This document shows positions 16,870 through 25,524 of a DNA stretch of 35,125 nucleotides, piece after piece. The position numbers were made by a program, and so were the translations under genes. Positions within the stretch are counted from its first letter, which is position 1. The number at the start of each line of letters is the position of its first letter. This stretch comes from an uncultured Oscillospiraceae bacterium (GTDB lineage Bacteria; Bacillota; Clostridia; Oscillospirales; Oscillospiraceae). The notes under the pieces were generated by a model. The model had not been told where the DNA came from. It did not search any database and saw only the letters and a list, made by a program, of their open reading frames with translations. The DNA lies in contig CALWXD010000151.1 in NCBI GenBank assembly GCA_944385425.1, positions 1 to 35,125 of the forward strand. The letters are read 5' to 3'.

Positions 16870-17923
16870 TATCAAGTCCATGACGCTGGAGGAGATCACC
16901 GCCGCTCTCCAGGAGCTGGGGGAGCCAGCCTTCCGGGGCCGGCAGGTCTTCTCCTGGCTCCACCGCGGGGCGGTCTCTTTCGCGAATATGAGCAACCTCT
17001 CCCGCGCCCTGCGGGAGAAACTGGCCGCCGCCTATACCATCACCGTCCCCTCCGTCGCCTGTAAGCAGGTCTCCCGGCAGGACGGCACGGTGAAATACCT
17101 CTGGCGGCTGGGGGACGGGAACTGCATCGAGACGGTGCTGATGCGCTACCGCCACGGCAACACCGTCTGCATCTCCTCCCAGGTGGGCTGCCGGATGGGC
17201 TGCGCCTTCTGCGCCTCCACCATCGGGGGGAAGGTGCGGGATCTGATGCCGTCAGAGCTTTTGGACCAGGTGCTCTTTACCCAGCTGGACAGCGGGCTGC
17301 CGGTGTCCAACATCGTACTGATGGGGATCGGCGAGCCTATGGACAATCTGGACAATGTGCTGCGGTTCCTGGAGCTGGTGAACCACCCGGAGGGGATGAA
17401 CATCGGCATGCGCCATATCTCCCTGTCCACCTGCGGCCTTATCCCCGGGATCCAGCGCCTTGGACAGCTGCAGCTGCAGCTGACGCTGTCCGTCTCCCTC
17501 CACGCGCCGGACAGCGAGACCAGAAGCCGCATTATGCCCGTCAACCGGGCCTATGACGTGGAGGACCTTTTCGCCGCCTGCCATGACTATTTTGCCAGCA
17601 CCGGCCGGCGGATCTCCTTTGAGTACGCCATGATCGACGGCGTCAACGACAGCGACGCCCAGGCGGATCTGATTGCAAAGCGGGTGCGGGGGATGCCGGC
17701 TCACCTAAACCTCATCCCCCTCAACGAGGTGCGGGAGAGCCCCTTCCACCCCAGCCGCCGGCTCCACGCCTTCCAAAGGCGGCTGGAGAGCCACGGCATC
17801 ACGGTCACCGTCCGGCGCAGCCTTGGCGGGGATATCGACGCCTCCTGCGGCCAGCTGCGGCGGCGGGCCATGGCGGAGGCGGGGGCGCAGACGCCCCCGC
17901 CGGACGCGGTGCGGAGCAGATAG
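16859..17923 (+). CDS. rlmN: Dual-specificity rRNA/tRNA m2A methyltransferase RlmN
   Basis: 354 residues. A radical SAM enzyme that methylates C2 of A2503 in 23S rRNA and A37 in some tRNAs. The 4Fe-4S motif CRMGCAFC is near residue 111, and the cysteine that carries the methyl intermediate is in SLGGDIDASCGQL near residue 330. Two adjacent ATGs occur; AAGGAG at 16851-16856 is only two bases from the first (16859) and five from the second (16862), so the second may be the real start. It overlaps the end of rsmB. Confidence 0.95.
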   Translation: MMTDIKSMTLEEITAALQELGEPAFRGRQVFSWLHRGAVSFANMSNLSRALREKLAAAYTITVPSVACKQVSRQDGTVKYLWRLGDGNCIETVLMRYRHGNTVCISSQVGCRMGCAFCASTIGGKVRDLMPSELLDQVLFTQLDSGLPVSNIVLMGIGEPMDNLDNVLRFLELVNHPEGMNIGMRHISLSTCGLIPGIQRLGQLQLQLTLSVSLHAPDSETRSRIMPVNRAYDVEDLFAACHDYFASTGRRISFEYAMIDGVNDSDAQADLIAKRVRGMPAHLNLIPLNEVRESPFHPSRRLHAFQRRLESHGITVTVRRSLGGDIDASCGQLRRRAMAEAGAQTPPPDAVRSR

Positions 17924-17977
17924 AGAGAAAAGAAGGGATCCCCCTTCGCTGCGCGGTAGTTACATTGGGAGGTTAGG

Positions 17978-18718
17978 ATGATTCAGACATGGGCAATGAC
18001 GGACGTGGGCCTGGTGCGGCGGGACAACCAGGATGCCTACGGCATCGACGTAAACCCCTCCACACAGCAGGCCATCTGCGTCGTCTGCGACGGGATGGGC
18101 GGCATGCAGGGCGGCGCCCTGGCCAGCCGCATCGCGGTGGACACGTTTTTGGCGCGGGTGAAGGGCGCGCTCCTGCCGGAGATGCAGCCGGAGGAGATCC
18201 AGGCGCTCTCCGCCGCCGCCGCGGCCGACGCCAACGCGGCCATCCGGGAGGCCGTGGAGGAAAACACCGCCTACCGCGGCATGGGAACGACCCTGGTGGC
18301 CGCCGTCAGCTACCGGGAGGGGGTGGTGGTCACCAACGTGGGGGACAGCCGGGCCTACCACATCACCGCCGCCGGCATCCGCCGCATCAGCAAGGACCAC
18401 TCCCTGGTGGAGACGCTGGTGGACCGGGGGGACATCACCGCCGAGGAGGCCAGGACCCACCCCAAGCGCAACTACATCACCCGGGCGCTGGGGCCGGAGC
18501 CAGTGGCCCTGTGCGACGGGTACATCGTCCCCATGGCGCGGGGGGATTTCATCCTCCTGTGTACGGACGGGCTGGTTTCCACGGTAACAGATCAAGAGAT
18601 GCATGCGGAAATTTCCCGCGGAGAGAACCGGGAGCGGTGCTTGATCCGGCTGCTGGAGATCTCCAAGCGCAACGGCGCTGCGGACAATGTGACCGCGGTG
18701 CTGCTGCAAAAACAATAG
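17978..18718 (+). CDS. prpC: PP2C-type Ser/Thr phosphatase (PrpC/Stp)
   Basis: 246 residues. It holds the PP2C metal-binding motifs: RRDNQDAYGI (about 15-24), VCDGMGGMQGG (about 36-46), GDSRAYHI and the C-terminal DNVTAVLL. It dephosphorylates targets of the partner kinase PrkC, encoded 18 bases downstream. GGGAGG precedes the ATG at 17978. A 54-base gap separates it from rlmN, with no clear promoter. Confidence 0.95.
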   Translation: MIQTWAMTDVGLVRRDNQDAYGIDVNPSTQQAICVVCDGMGGMQGGALASRIAVDTFLARVKGALLPEMQPEEIQALSAAAAADANAAIREAVEENTAYRGMGTTLVAAVSYREGVVVTNVGDSRAYHITAAGIRRISKDHSLVETLVDRGDITAEEARTHPKRNYITRALGPEPVALCDGYIVPMARGDFILLCTDGLVSTVTDQEMHAEISRGENRERCLIRLLEISKRNGAADNVTAVLLQKQ

Positions 18719-18736
18719 AGGGAAGGAGGCACTGTG

Positions 18737-20536
18737 ATGGAGCGATACATAGGCAAATTGCTGGACAATCGCTATGAAATCCTGGAGATCATTGGACAGG
18801 GCGGCATGGCCGTCGTGTACAAGGCCAAGTGCCACCGACTCAACCGCCTGGTGGCCATCAAGGTGCTGAAACCGGAGCTGGCGGACGACGCGGATTTCCG
18901 CAGGCGGTTCCATGACGAATCCCAGGCGGTGGCCATGCTGTCCCACCCCAATATCGTCTCGGTGTACGACGTGTCCAAGGGGGGCGATCTGGAGTATATC
19001 GTGATGGAGCTGATCGACGGCATCACCCTCAAGCAGTACATGGAGCGCCGGGGGCAGCTGAACTGGCGGGAGGCTCTGCACTTTATCACCCAGATCATGA
19101 AGGGGCTCAGCCACGCCCACAGCCGCGGCATCATCCACCGGGACATCAAGCCCCACAACATCATGATTTTGCGGGACGGCAGCGTGAAAGTGGCCGATTT
19201 CGGCATCGCCTGCCTCGCCGCGCGGAACGGCCAGACCCTGGCCGGTCGGGAGGCGCTGGGCTCCGTCCACTACATCTCCCCGGAGCAGGCGAAGGGGGAG
19301 CGGGCGGACGAGCGGTCCGACATCTACTCCGCCGGCGTGGTCCTCTACGAGATGCTCACCAGCCGCCTGCCCTTTGAGGGGGACAGCCCGGTCTCCATTG
19401 CCATCCAGCACTTCAGCGCCGTGCCGCTGAATCCGCGGGAGATCAACCCGGAGATCCCGCCGGCGCTGGAGAAGATCTGCCTCAAGGCCATGGCGCCCCA
19501 GATCAGCAACCGCTACGCCACCGCCGATGAAATGGTCCGCGACCTGGAGGAGTTCCGGAAAAATCCGGAGATCGACTTTGCGTATGATATCGCGGACCTG
19601 CGGGGGGACGCGGAGCTGGATGAGCCCACCCAGTTTATCAATGCCAAGGAGATTCACAAGATGGCGACGCAGGATCTCTACAGGGACCGGCCCAGGCGGT
19701 CAGCGCCGCCCTGGAAGAAGGCTGTTTTGGTGCTGGCCGCCATCGCGGCCAGCGTGATGGTGATCTGGGGACTGTACAAGGTCATCCTCAACAGTTTCAG
19801 CGGGAATCCGACGACAGAATACGAGGTGCCGGACCTGCTGGGCATGACGGTGGCGGAAGCGGAAAAGGATCCGCGGGTGGAGGGGATCTTTGAGATCAAG
19901 GTCATCGCCACCCGCAACAGCGACGAGTACGAGACGGATGAGATCATGGAGCAGGACCCCGCCGGCGGGCGGATGAAAAAGTCCGACCTGGTCATTGAAG
20001 TGACGGTCAGCGAGGGCGTGCCCAGCGACGAGATGCCAAACCTCATCGGGTATGAGCGGGTGGCCGCCCGACTGGCCCTGCAGAACCTGGAGGTCAAGGT
20101 GGCGGTCACCTACGCAGACGACGTCTATTCCTCGGCGGATGCGGGCACCGTGATTGCCACCGATCCCGACCGGGGGGAGACCATCCATGAGGGGGACACC
20201 GTCGTGCTTACCTGTAGCAAGGGCCCCCAGCCGGTGGAGATGATCACCTTCCTCAATATGAGCCGGGAGGACGCCCAGGCCAACCTGGATAAGCTGGGGC
20301 TGTTAGGCGTCTTTATCGAGGTGGAGAGCGACACGGTCCCTGCCGGCTATATTGTGGATCAGAGCGTCCCCATTGGGACGTCGGTTCTGCCCGGCTCCTC
20401 TGTGACGCTGACGGTGAGCACTGGGCCGTCGGAGGCAGTGCCGGGGCCGGATAGCGGGGAAGAGCCGGACGGCGGAGGGGAGGGGCTGGACCCCTCCGCG
20501 CCGCTGCCGGAGGAACCGGGTGAGCCGGATGTGTAA
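18737..20536 (+). CDS. prkC: Membrane Ser/Thr kinase with PASTA domains (PrkC/Stk1)
   Basis: 599 residues. The cytoplasmic kinase domain (about 12-275) has the P-loop GQGGMAVVYKA, the K of VAIKVL, HRDIKPHNIM and DFGIA, and an activation loop with GSVHYISPEQAKG. One membrane helix (VLVLAAIAASVMVIWGLYKVI) lies near 328-350. Three extracellular PASTA repeats follow (about 358-427, 428-495, 496-560), then a Gly/Pro/Glu-rich tail. In spore-formers such kinases sense muropeptides and control growth and germination. The ATG at 18737 is preferred over GTG 18734 because AAGGAGG is then seven bases away. The stop overlaps the possible upstream starts of rsgA. Confidence 0.95.
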   Translation: MERYIGKLLDNRYEILEIIGQGGMAVVYKAKCHRLNRLVAIKVLKPELADDADFRRRFHDESQAVAMLSHPNIVSVYDVSKGGDLEYIVMELIDGITLKQYMERRGQLNWREALHFITQIMKGLSHAHSRGIIHRDIKPHNIMILRDGSVKVADFGIACLAARNGQTLAGREALGSVHYISPEQAKGERADERSDIYSAGVVLYEMLTSRLPFEGDSPVSIAIQHFSAVPLNPREINPEIPPALEKICLKAMAPQISNRYATADEMVRDLEEFRKNPEIDFAYDIADLRGDAELDEPTQFINAKEIHKMATQDLYRDRPRRSAPPWKKAVLVLAAIAASVMVIWGLYKVILNSFSGNPTTEYEVPDLLGMTVAEAEKDPRVEGIFEIKVIATRNSDEYETDEIMEQDPAGGRMKKSDLVIEVTVSEGVPSDEMPNLIGYERVAARLALQNLEVKVAVTYADDVYSSADAGTVIATDPDRGETIHEGDTVVLTCSKGPQPVEMITFLNMSREDAQANLDKLGLLGVFIEVESDTVPAGYIVDQSVPIGTSVLPGSSVTLTVSTGPSEAVPGPDSGEEPDGGGEGLDPSAPLPEEPGEPDV

Positions 20537-20546
20537 GGGGCGGATC

Positions 20547-21425
20547 ATGAAGGCCCTCAGCGGTTTCTACTATGTCCAGATGGGGCAGGAGCTGATCCGC
20601 TGCCGGGCCAGAGGAAAATTCAGAAAGGACGGACTCTCCCCCCTGGTAGGCGACTGGGTAGAGATTAGGAAAACCGAGGAGGGGGAGGGGATGGTCTGGG
20701 AGGTCGCCCAGCGGAAGAACGCCTTCACCCGCCCGGCGGTGGCCAACATTGACCAGCTGGTGATCATCGCCTCCCAGGCGATCCCCCAGACGGACCCCTA
20801 TCTCATCGACCGCATCTCCGCCATCGCCGCGCTGAAAAGCTGCGGGACGCTGCTGGTCCTCAACAAATGCGACCTGGACCCGGCGGACTCCCTCCGGGAG
20901 ATCTATCAGAGGGCCGGCATCCCCACCGTCTGCGTCAGCGCGGAGACAGGGGAGGGGATGGAGACGCTCAGACCGCTGCTGGCGGGAAAGCTCTCCGCCT
21001 TCACCGGGAACTCCGGTGTGGGGAAGTCCAGCATCATCAACCGCCTGGATCCCGCCATCGCTCTCTCCACCGGAGAGGTCAGCGAGAAGCTGGGACGAGG
21101 CCGCCACACCACCCGCCATGTGGAGCTCTTTCCCGTCAGCGGCGGCGCCCTGGTGATCGACACGCCGGGGTTCAGCTCCTTTGACACGGAGGAGCTGAAC
21201 CTGGAGCTGAAGGAGCGCCTGCCAGAGACCTTCCCGGAGTTTCGCCCCTACCTCAGCCAGTGCCGCTTTGTGAGCTGCACCCACACCCGGGAGAAGGGGT
21301 GTGCCGTCCGCCAGGCGGTCCGGGAGGGAATCATCCCCAAAAGCCGCCACCAGAGCTATCTGCGGCTGTTTGAAGAGCTGAAATCCATCAAAGCCTGGGA
21401 GGAGAGGGGCAGACCCTCCAAATAA
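20547..21425 (+). CDS. rsgA: Ribosome small subunit-dependent GTPase RsgA
   Basis: 292 residues. It is a circularly permuted GTPase that checks late 30S assembly. Motif order G4 (NKCDL), G1 (GNSGVGKSS), G3 (DTPGFSSF) shows the permutation. The N-terminal OB fold (KALSGFYYV to GDWVEI) and the C-terminal zinc site (CRFVSCTHTREKGCAV) are complete. AAGGGG lies seven bases before the ATG at 20547; upstream in-frame starts at 20520 and 20529 overlap prkC and add residues absent from the family. It closes the plus-strand block before a strong terminator; rpe, next in Bacillus, is absent. Confidence 0.94.
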   Translation: MKALSGFYYVQMGQELIRCRARGKFRKDGLSPLVGDWVEIRKTEEGEGMVWEVAQRKNAFTRPAVANIDQLVIIASQAIPQTDPYLIDRISAIAALKSCGTLLVLNKCDLDPADSLREIYQRAGIPTVCVSAETGEGMETLRPLLAGKLSAFTGNSGVGKSSIINRLDPAIALSTGEVSEKLGRGRHTTRHVELFPVSGGALVIDTPGFSSFDTEELNLELKERLPETFPEFRPYLSQCRFVSCTHTREKGCAVRQAVREGIIPKSRHQSYLRLFEELKSIKAWEERGRPSK

Positions 21426-21430
21426 AACGC

Positions 21431-21466
21431 ACGTCCGGCAGATGAGATCTGCCGGACGTTTTTTTC
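21431..21466 (+). terminator. Intrinsic terminator after rsgA
   Basis: A perfect 13-bp inverted repeat (ACGTCCGGCAGAT and its complement) with a GAG loop is followed by a run of seven T residues. It lies a few bases after the rsgA stop. Confidence 0.93.
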
Positions 21467-21542
21467 TGGAAACTACGCCGCTGTTCCCCTCTTTCGACGG
21501 GGAAGAGGGGCAGGGGAGTGCCCTGCTGCGGGCGCCCCAAAG

Positions 21543-21581
21543 AAAAACGGGGAGGGCGCGGCGTCCGCACCCTCCCCGTTA
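21543..21581 (-). terminator. Intrinsic terminator for the asnA-pepD transcript
   Basis: Read on the minus strand, an inverted repeat with arms AACGGGGAGGG and CCCTCCCCGTT ends in a T-run (TTTTTC). It lies 15 bases after the pepD stop. Confidence 0.85.
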
Positions 21582-21595
21582 TGATACGCATTCCA

Positions 21596-23047
21596 TTACA
21601 GCCGCCGCAGGATCTCCAGCAAGTACCGCCAGGTCCGCTCCACCGAGGCGATGGAGAGGCGCTCCTTTGGCGAATGCACCGCAAAGAGGTCCGGACCGAA
21701 GGAGACGCTGTCCAGCCCGGGCAGCTTGTCGCTGAAAATGCCGCACTCCAGGCCGCCATGGGTCATGGCGATGGCCGGTTTCTTCCCGTACAGCTCCTCA
21801 TAGACCTCCGCCATCAAGGGGCGGAGGGCGGATTCCTTCCGGTACTCCCAGGCGGGATAGTCGCCGTAGGCGCGGAAATCCGCCCCGTACTGGCCCGCCA
21901 GAGACTCCAGCTCCCGCAGCTGCTCTCTCCAGACGTGGTTGAGGCTGCTGCGGACAGAAACCGTGATCGTCAAGTCGTTTCCGGTGAGGGAGAGGATCCC
22001 CAGGTTGGAGGAGGTCTCCACCAGCTCCGGCATGTCCTTCGACATGGCCCGGACGCCGTTGGGGATCCTGGTGACCCACTCCGCCATCCGGCGGGTGTCC
22101 TCCGGCGTCAGCGCGCTGCCGCACAACTCACCGCCCAGGGTGACGGAGAGCGTCCCCCCGGCGTCGCTTTCCGCAAAGCGCGCTTTTGCCTCCTGCCACC
22201 AGCCCTCGGCCCGCTCCTTCACCGCCGATGCGCTGGCGGCGTCCACCAGGAGGGAGGCCGTGGTGTGATTGGGGATGGCGTTGTCAAACTTCCCGCCCTC
22301 CAGCTGCATCAGCTGGACGCCGAAGGCGGCCGAGAGCGTCAAAATCAGCTCCCCCATCAGCTGGTTGGTATTGGCCCGGCCCTTGTCGATCTCAATGCCG
22401 GAGTGGCCGCCCAGAAAACCGGACAGCTCCAGGCGGCACAGGGCGCCGCAGCTGTGTCCGCCGGGGAGGTGGGCCGTCATGTCGCAGCGGGAGCCGCCGG
22501 CGCAGCCCACAGTCAGCAGCCCCTCCTCCTCCGAGTCAATATTCAGCAGCATGCGCCCCTTGAGATCGGAGCAGTCCAGCGCCGACGCGCCCAGCAGACC
22601 CACCTCCTCGTCGGAGGTGAACACCGCCTCCAGCGGCGGGTGGGGGATGGTGTCGTCATCCAGGACCGCCAGGGCCATAGCGACGGCAATGCCGTCGTCC
22701 CCGCCCAGGCTCGTCCCTCTGGCGGAGACAAACCCGTCCTCCACCACCAGGGACAGCCCATCTCTGGCCATATCCACAGGGCAGTCCGCCTCCTTGGCGC
22801 AGACCATGTCCAGGTGCCCCTGCAGGATCACCGCCGGGTGGTCCTCATACCCGGCGGACCCGTCCTTCCAGATGATCACGTTGTCCCTTTCATCCTGCCG
22901 CGCCCGAAGCCCCCGCGCGGCGGCAAAGGCCATGCAGTAGTCGCTGATGGCCTTGGTGTTGCCGGAGCCGTGGGGGATGGCGCACATCTCCTCAAAAAAG
23001 GCAAATACCCGTTTCGGCTCCAGATTCCCCAACTTTCGCTGTTCCAT
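21596..23047 (-). CDS. pepD: Aminoacyl-histidine dipeptidase (PepD, M20 family)
   Basis: 483 residues. A di-zinc M20 peptidase that hydrolyses Xaa-His and other dipeptides in the cytosol. The metal and catalytic residues are visible: H78 and D80 in QGHLDMV, D117 in SLGGDDGIA, and E147/E148 in TSDEEVGLLGA; the central dimerisation domain follows. The start at 23047 (MEQRKLGNLEPKRVFAFFEE) has GGGAGG upstream and matches the family N-terminus, so the 18-residue longer reading is rejected. It lies 75 bases downstream of asnA on the same strand and is probably cotranscribed. Confidence 0.92.
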   Translation of the reverse strand: MEQRKLGNLEPKRVFAFFEEMCAIPHGSGNTKAISDYCMAFAAARGLRARQDERDNVIIWKDGSAGYEDHPAVILQGHLDMVCAKEADCPVDMARDGLSLVVEDGFVSARGTSLGGDDGIAVAMALAVLDDDTIPHPPLEAVFTSDEEVGLLGASALDCSDLKGRMLLNIDSEEEGLLTVGCAGGSRCDMTAHLPGGHSCGALCRLELSGFLGGHSGIEIDKGRANTNQLMGELILTLSAAFGVQLMQLEGGKFDNAIPNHTTASLLVDAASASAVKERAEGWWQEAKARFAESDAGGTLSVTLGGELCGSALTPEDTRRMAEWVTRIPNGVRAMSKDMPELVETSSNLGILSLTGNDLTITVSVRSSLNHVWREQLRELESLAGQYGADFRAYGDYPAWEYRKESALRPLMAEVYEELYGKKPAIAMTHGGLECGIFSDKLPGLDSVSFGPDLFAVHSPKERLSIASVERTWRYLLEILRRL

Positions 23048-23122
23048 GGCTGATAACCTCCCATCGCCCCGCCGGGCTCTGCCGCCCCGCGGATCCGCCA
23101 TATCGTCTGATTGTCCCGCCGC

Positions 23123-24133
23123 TTACAGGATATGGATCCCCGCCGCTTTGCAGGTGTCCAGCGTCTCCTGGTCCCAGATGCTGACCTGCACCTCGCCGAT
23201 ATGGGCCGCGCCGATCATCAGCATGCACAGCCGGCTCTGCCCGATGCCGCCGCCCATGGTGAGGGGCAGCTCGTCGTTCAGCAGCATCCGGTGGAAGGGG
23301 AGCGCGCGCCGGTCGTCCTTGCCGGACAGGCGCAGCTGCCGGTCCAGCGCCTGGGCGTCCACCCGGATGCCCATGGACGAGATCTCAAAGGCCCGGCCCA
23401 GCACATCGTTCCACATCAAAATATCCCCGTTCAGCGTCCAGTCGTCATAGTCGGGGGCGCGGCCGTCGTGGGGCTTGCCGCTCTTCAGCTTGCCGCCGAT
23501 CTGCATCAGAAAGACCGTCCTGTGGGTCTTCAAGAACGCCGTCTCCCGCTGGGAGGGGGTGAGGTCGGGGTACATGTCCTCCAGCTCCTGGGTGGTAATA
23601 AAGGTGACCTCCCGCTCCAGCTTGACGTGGAGCTGGGGGAACGCCCGGCGCAGCGCGTCACAGGTGTCGCAGACCGCGCCCACGATGGAGCGGACCGTGT
23701 GCTTGAGGTAGTCCACATTCCGGTCCTCCCGGGTGATGACCTTCTCCCAGTCCCACTGGTCCACATAGACCGAGTGGATATTGTCCAGGGTCTCGTCCCG
23801 GCGGATGGCGTTCATATCCGTATACAGCCCGTTGCCGGGGAAGAACTCGTACTGCTTGAGGGCGTACCGTTTCCATTTGGCCAGGGAGTGGACCACCACG
23901 CCCATACACCCGTCGGCCCCGGGGATGTCGAAGGACACCGCCCGCTCCACACCGTTGAGATCGTCGTTAAGCCCGGAGTCCTGCCGGACGAACAGGGGGG
24001 CGGACACACGGCGGAGATTCAGCGCCCGCTTTAGGTTATCTTGAAAATTCCCCTTGATAAACTCAATGGCACACTGCATGTCATAGACATTGAGAGGGGA
24101 GCGGTAGCCATCCGGAATATAAGTGTTGCTCAT
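23123..24133 (-). CDS. asnA: Aspartate-ammonia ligase (asparagine synthetase A)
   Basis: 336 residues. It makes asparagine from aspartate, ammonia and ATP, using a class II aminoacyl-tRNA synthetase-like fold. The sequence begins MSNTYIPDGYRSPLNVYDMQ, with VSAPLFVRQDSGLNDDLNGVERAVSFDI in the N-terminal third and GGGIGQSRLCMLM in the ATP-binding C-terminal part, all typical of AsnA. The start at 24133 has GGAGG 7 bases upstream; the longer reading from 24247 runs into the promoter region. The leader of about 80 bases is too short for a T-box and none is seen. Confidence 0.95.
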   Translation of the reverse strand: MSNTYIPDGYRSPLNVYDMQCAIEFIKGNFQDNLKRALNLRRVSAPLFVRQDSGLNDDLNGVERAVSFDIPGADGCMGVVVHSLAKWKRYALKQYEFFPGNGLYTDMNAIRRDETLDNIHSVYVDQWDWEKVITREDRNVDYLKHTVRSIVGAVCDTCDALRRAFPQLHVKLEREVTFITTQELEDMYPDLTPSQRETAFLKTHRTVFLMQIGGKLKSGKPHDGRAPDYDDWTLNGDILMWNDVLGRAFEISSMGIRVDAQALDRQLRLSGKDDRRALPFHRMLLNDELPLTMGGGIGQSRLCMLMIGAAHIGEVQVSIWDQETLDTCKAAGIHIL

Positions 24134-24218
24134 AAATACCTCCATTATACGGCCGTCTTCCGGCGGCTTTGCCCGCCTGGCGCGGAGCCGGAATCTGCCG
24201 CCGCAGCATAACAGCACC

Positions 24219-24247
24219 ATTATACAACACTTTCCCGCCAATTGCAC
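24219..24247 (-). promoter_or_regulatory. Probable promoter for asnA-pepD
   Basis: On the minus strand a perfect TATAAT (24224-24219) lies 17 bases after GTGCAA (24247-24242), a weak -35. It sits between the upstream terminator and asnA, where a promoter is expected. Confidence 0.5.
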
Positions 24248-24258
24248 TATCTGAACGC

Positions 24259-24293
24259 AAAAAAGTATCGGCGAAATTCGCCGATACTTTTTT
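24259..24293 (-). terminator. Terminator after the AsrC-like gene (symmetric)
   Basis: A nearly continuous palindrome (AAAAAAGTATCGGCGAA and its complement) gives a stable stem flanked by A- and T-runs on both strands. It ends the minus-strand sirohaem reductase transcript 27 bases after its stop and separates it from the asnA promoter. Confidence 0.88.
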
Positions 24294-24319
24294 GGTTTCC
24301 GATCCCGCGCCGAGAGCCC

Positions 24320-25252
24320 TCAGCCCCTGGTGCACAGGGGGGCGGCCAGGATCTCCTCTTTCCTGGTAAGGATCTCATCGGACAGCAGCTCCCGCATGAC
24401 GGCCTCCTCGCCGATGCGGTCGATCATGTCGCCCAGCCGCTCGCCGGCGTAGCCGTGCTCCCGGTAGAGGAGGAGAGCCTTCTCAATCATGGAGAACACC
24501 TGCTCCTTGGAGAAGACGCCGGGGACCGGCGTGCCGGCCCGGGAGAATTTCCCCCACTTGCCGCCGATATAGACCCGGTAGCCGCTGACCTTCTCGGTGA
24601 TGCAGCCGAAATTGCAGATATCCACGCATTTGCCGCAGTGGACGCAGCGCTCCCCGTCCAGAACCATGTGGTCGTCCTCCCGGCTGAAAGCGCCCACCGG
24701 GCAGACGTTCTGGGGCGGGCATTTTTTGCAGCCCTTGCAGCCGGCGGCGTCAAAGAGGGGGACCCTCTGGCCAACGATGCCAAAGTCGTTGAGGCTGGGC
24801 TTGACGCAGTTGTTGGGGCAGCCGCCCACAGCGATCTTGAACTTGTGGGGGAGCTTGACGTCGTACCACCCCACATAGTAGGTGTTGTGGATCTCCTCGG
24901 CAAAGGCCTGGGTGTCGTACAGCCCGTGGACGCACACGGTCCCCTTGCAGGCCACCACCGGGCGGACCCGGGCGCCGGTCCCGCCGGGGACCAGCCCCTC
25001 CTTCCCGATAAAGTCGCAAAACGCCTCGATCTTTTCATAGGGGATCCCGGTCAGCTCCACGGTCAAGCGGGTGGTCAGCGCCAGCCTTCCGTCTCCAAAC
25101 TGCTCTGCCGCCTGGGCCAGGACAGAGGCCTGCCGGGTGGTCAGCACGCCGTTTTTCGTAATGACCCGGGCGGAAAAACAGTCCGTGTCCTTGTTGCGGA
25201 GAAACCCTCTCCCTTTTAATGCCTTTACTTCCTCAGCTGTCAGTTTTGTCAT
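24320..25252 (-). CDS. AsrC-like sirohaem [4Fe-4S] sulfite/nitrite reductase
   Basis: 310 residues. The N-terminal half is a nitrite/sulfite reductase half-domain (LTTRQASVLAQAAEQFGDGRLALTTRLTVELTGI). The sirohaem-[4Fe-4S] ligands are the pairs C102/C107 (ACKGTVC) and C145/C149 (GGCPNNC). A two-cluster ferredoxin domain follows with C172, C175, C178, C184 and C203, C206, C209, C213. This is the layout of AsrC, the catalytic subunit of anaerobic sulfite reductase, but the AsrA and AsrB partner genes are not adjacent, so the electron donor and exact substrate are uncertain. GGAGG lies before the ATG at 25252. Confidence 0.82.
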   Translation of the reverse strand: MTKLTAEEVKALKGRGFLRNKDTDCFSARVITKNGVLTTRQASVLAQAAEQFGDGRLALTTRLTVELTGIPYEKIEAFCDFIGKEGLVPGGTGARVRPVVACKGTVCVHGLYDTQAFAEEIHNTYYVGWYDVKLPHKFKIAVGGCPNNCVKPSLNDFGIVGQRVPLFDAAGCKGCKKCPPQNVCPVGAFSREDDHMVLDGERCVHCGKCVDICNFGCITEKVSGYRVYIGGKWGKFSRAGTPVPGVFSKEQVFSMIEKALLLYREHGYAGERLGDMIDRIGEEAVMRELLSDEILTRKEEILAAPLCTRG

Positions 25253-25381
25253 GGGTCGATACCTCCTGCCTCTCACCATACATCATCCATCGCTACGCTT
25301 TTCCGCTGTGTCCTCCGTTTTCCGTGGGGCGCCCTCGCTCCAGGCGTGCCGACAGGACCGCGGGGGGAACGCGTTAAAAAA

Positions 25382-25410
25382 ATTATACCATAAATTGCGG
25401 CAGTTGTAAA
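25382..25410 (-). promoter_or_regulatory. Sigma-A-type promoter for the AsrC-like gene
   Basis: On the minus strand TTTACA (25410-25405) and a perfect TATAAT (25387-25382) are 17 bases apart. The transcript would have a leader of about 125 bases before the ATG at 25252; no known riboswitch was recognised in it. A five-codon start-stop (MDDVW) occurs in the leader, probably by chance. Confidence 0.7.
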
Positions 25411-25524
25411 ATATTTCTCCAGGCGGCAGGGGAGGGGGGAGCCCCGCGCCCTCCAGAAGGCGGCACACGGCCCAGCTCCCGCCGCATAAGATGGAACAAG
25501 GATCAAAGGAGCGGAGGTCTTTCC

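Noticed and set aside
21518-23053. A 511-codon plus-strand frame
   Set aside because: It lies antisense to pepD, which has complete M20 motifs, and its composition is that of a shadow.
24134-24218. A T-box leader for asnA
   Set aside because: The leader is only about 80 bases and shows no specifier stem, T-box sequence or terminator.
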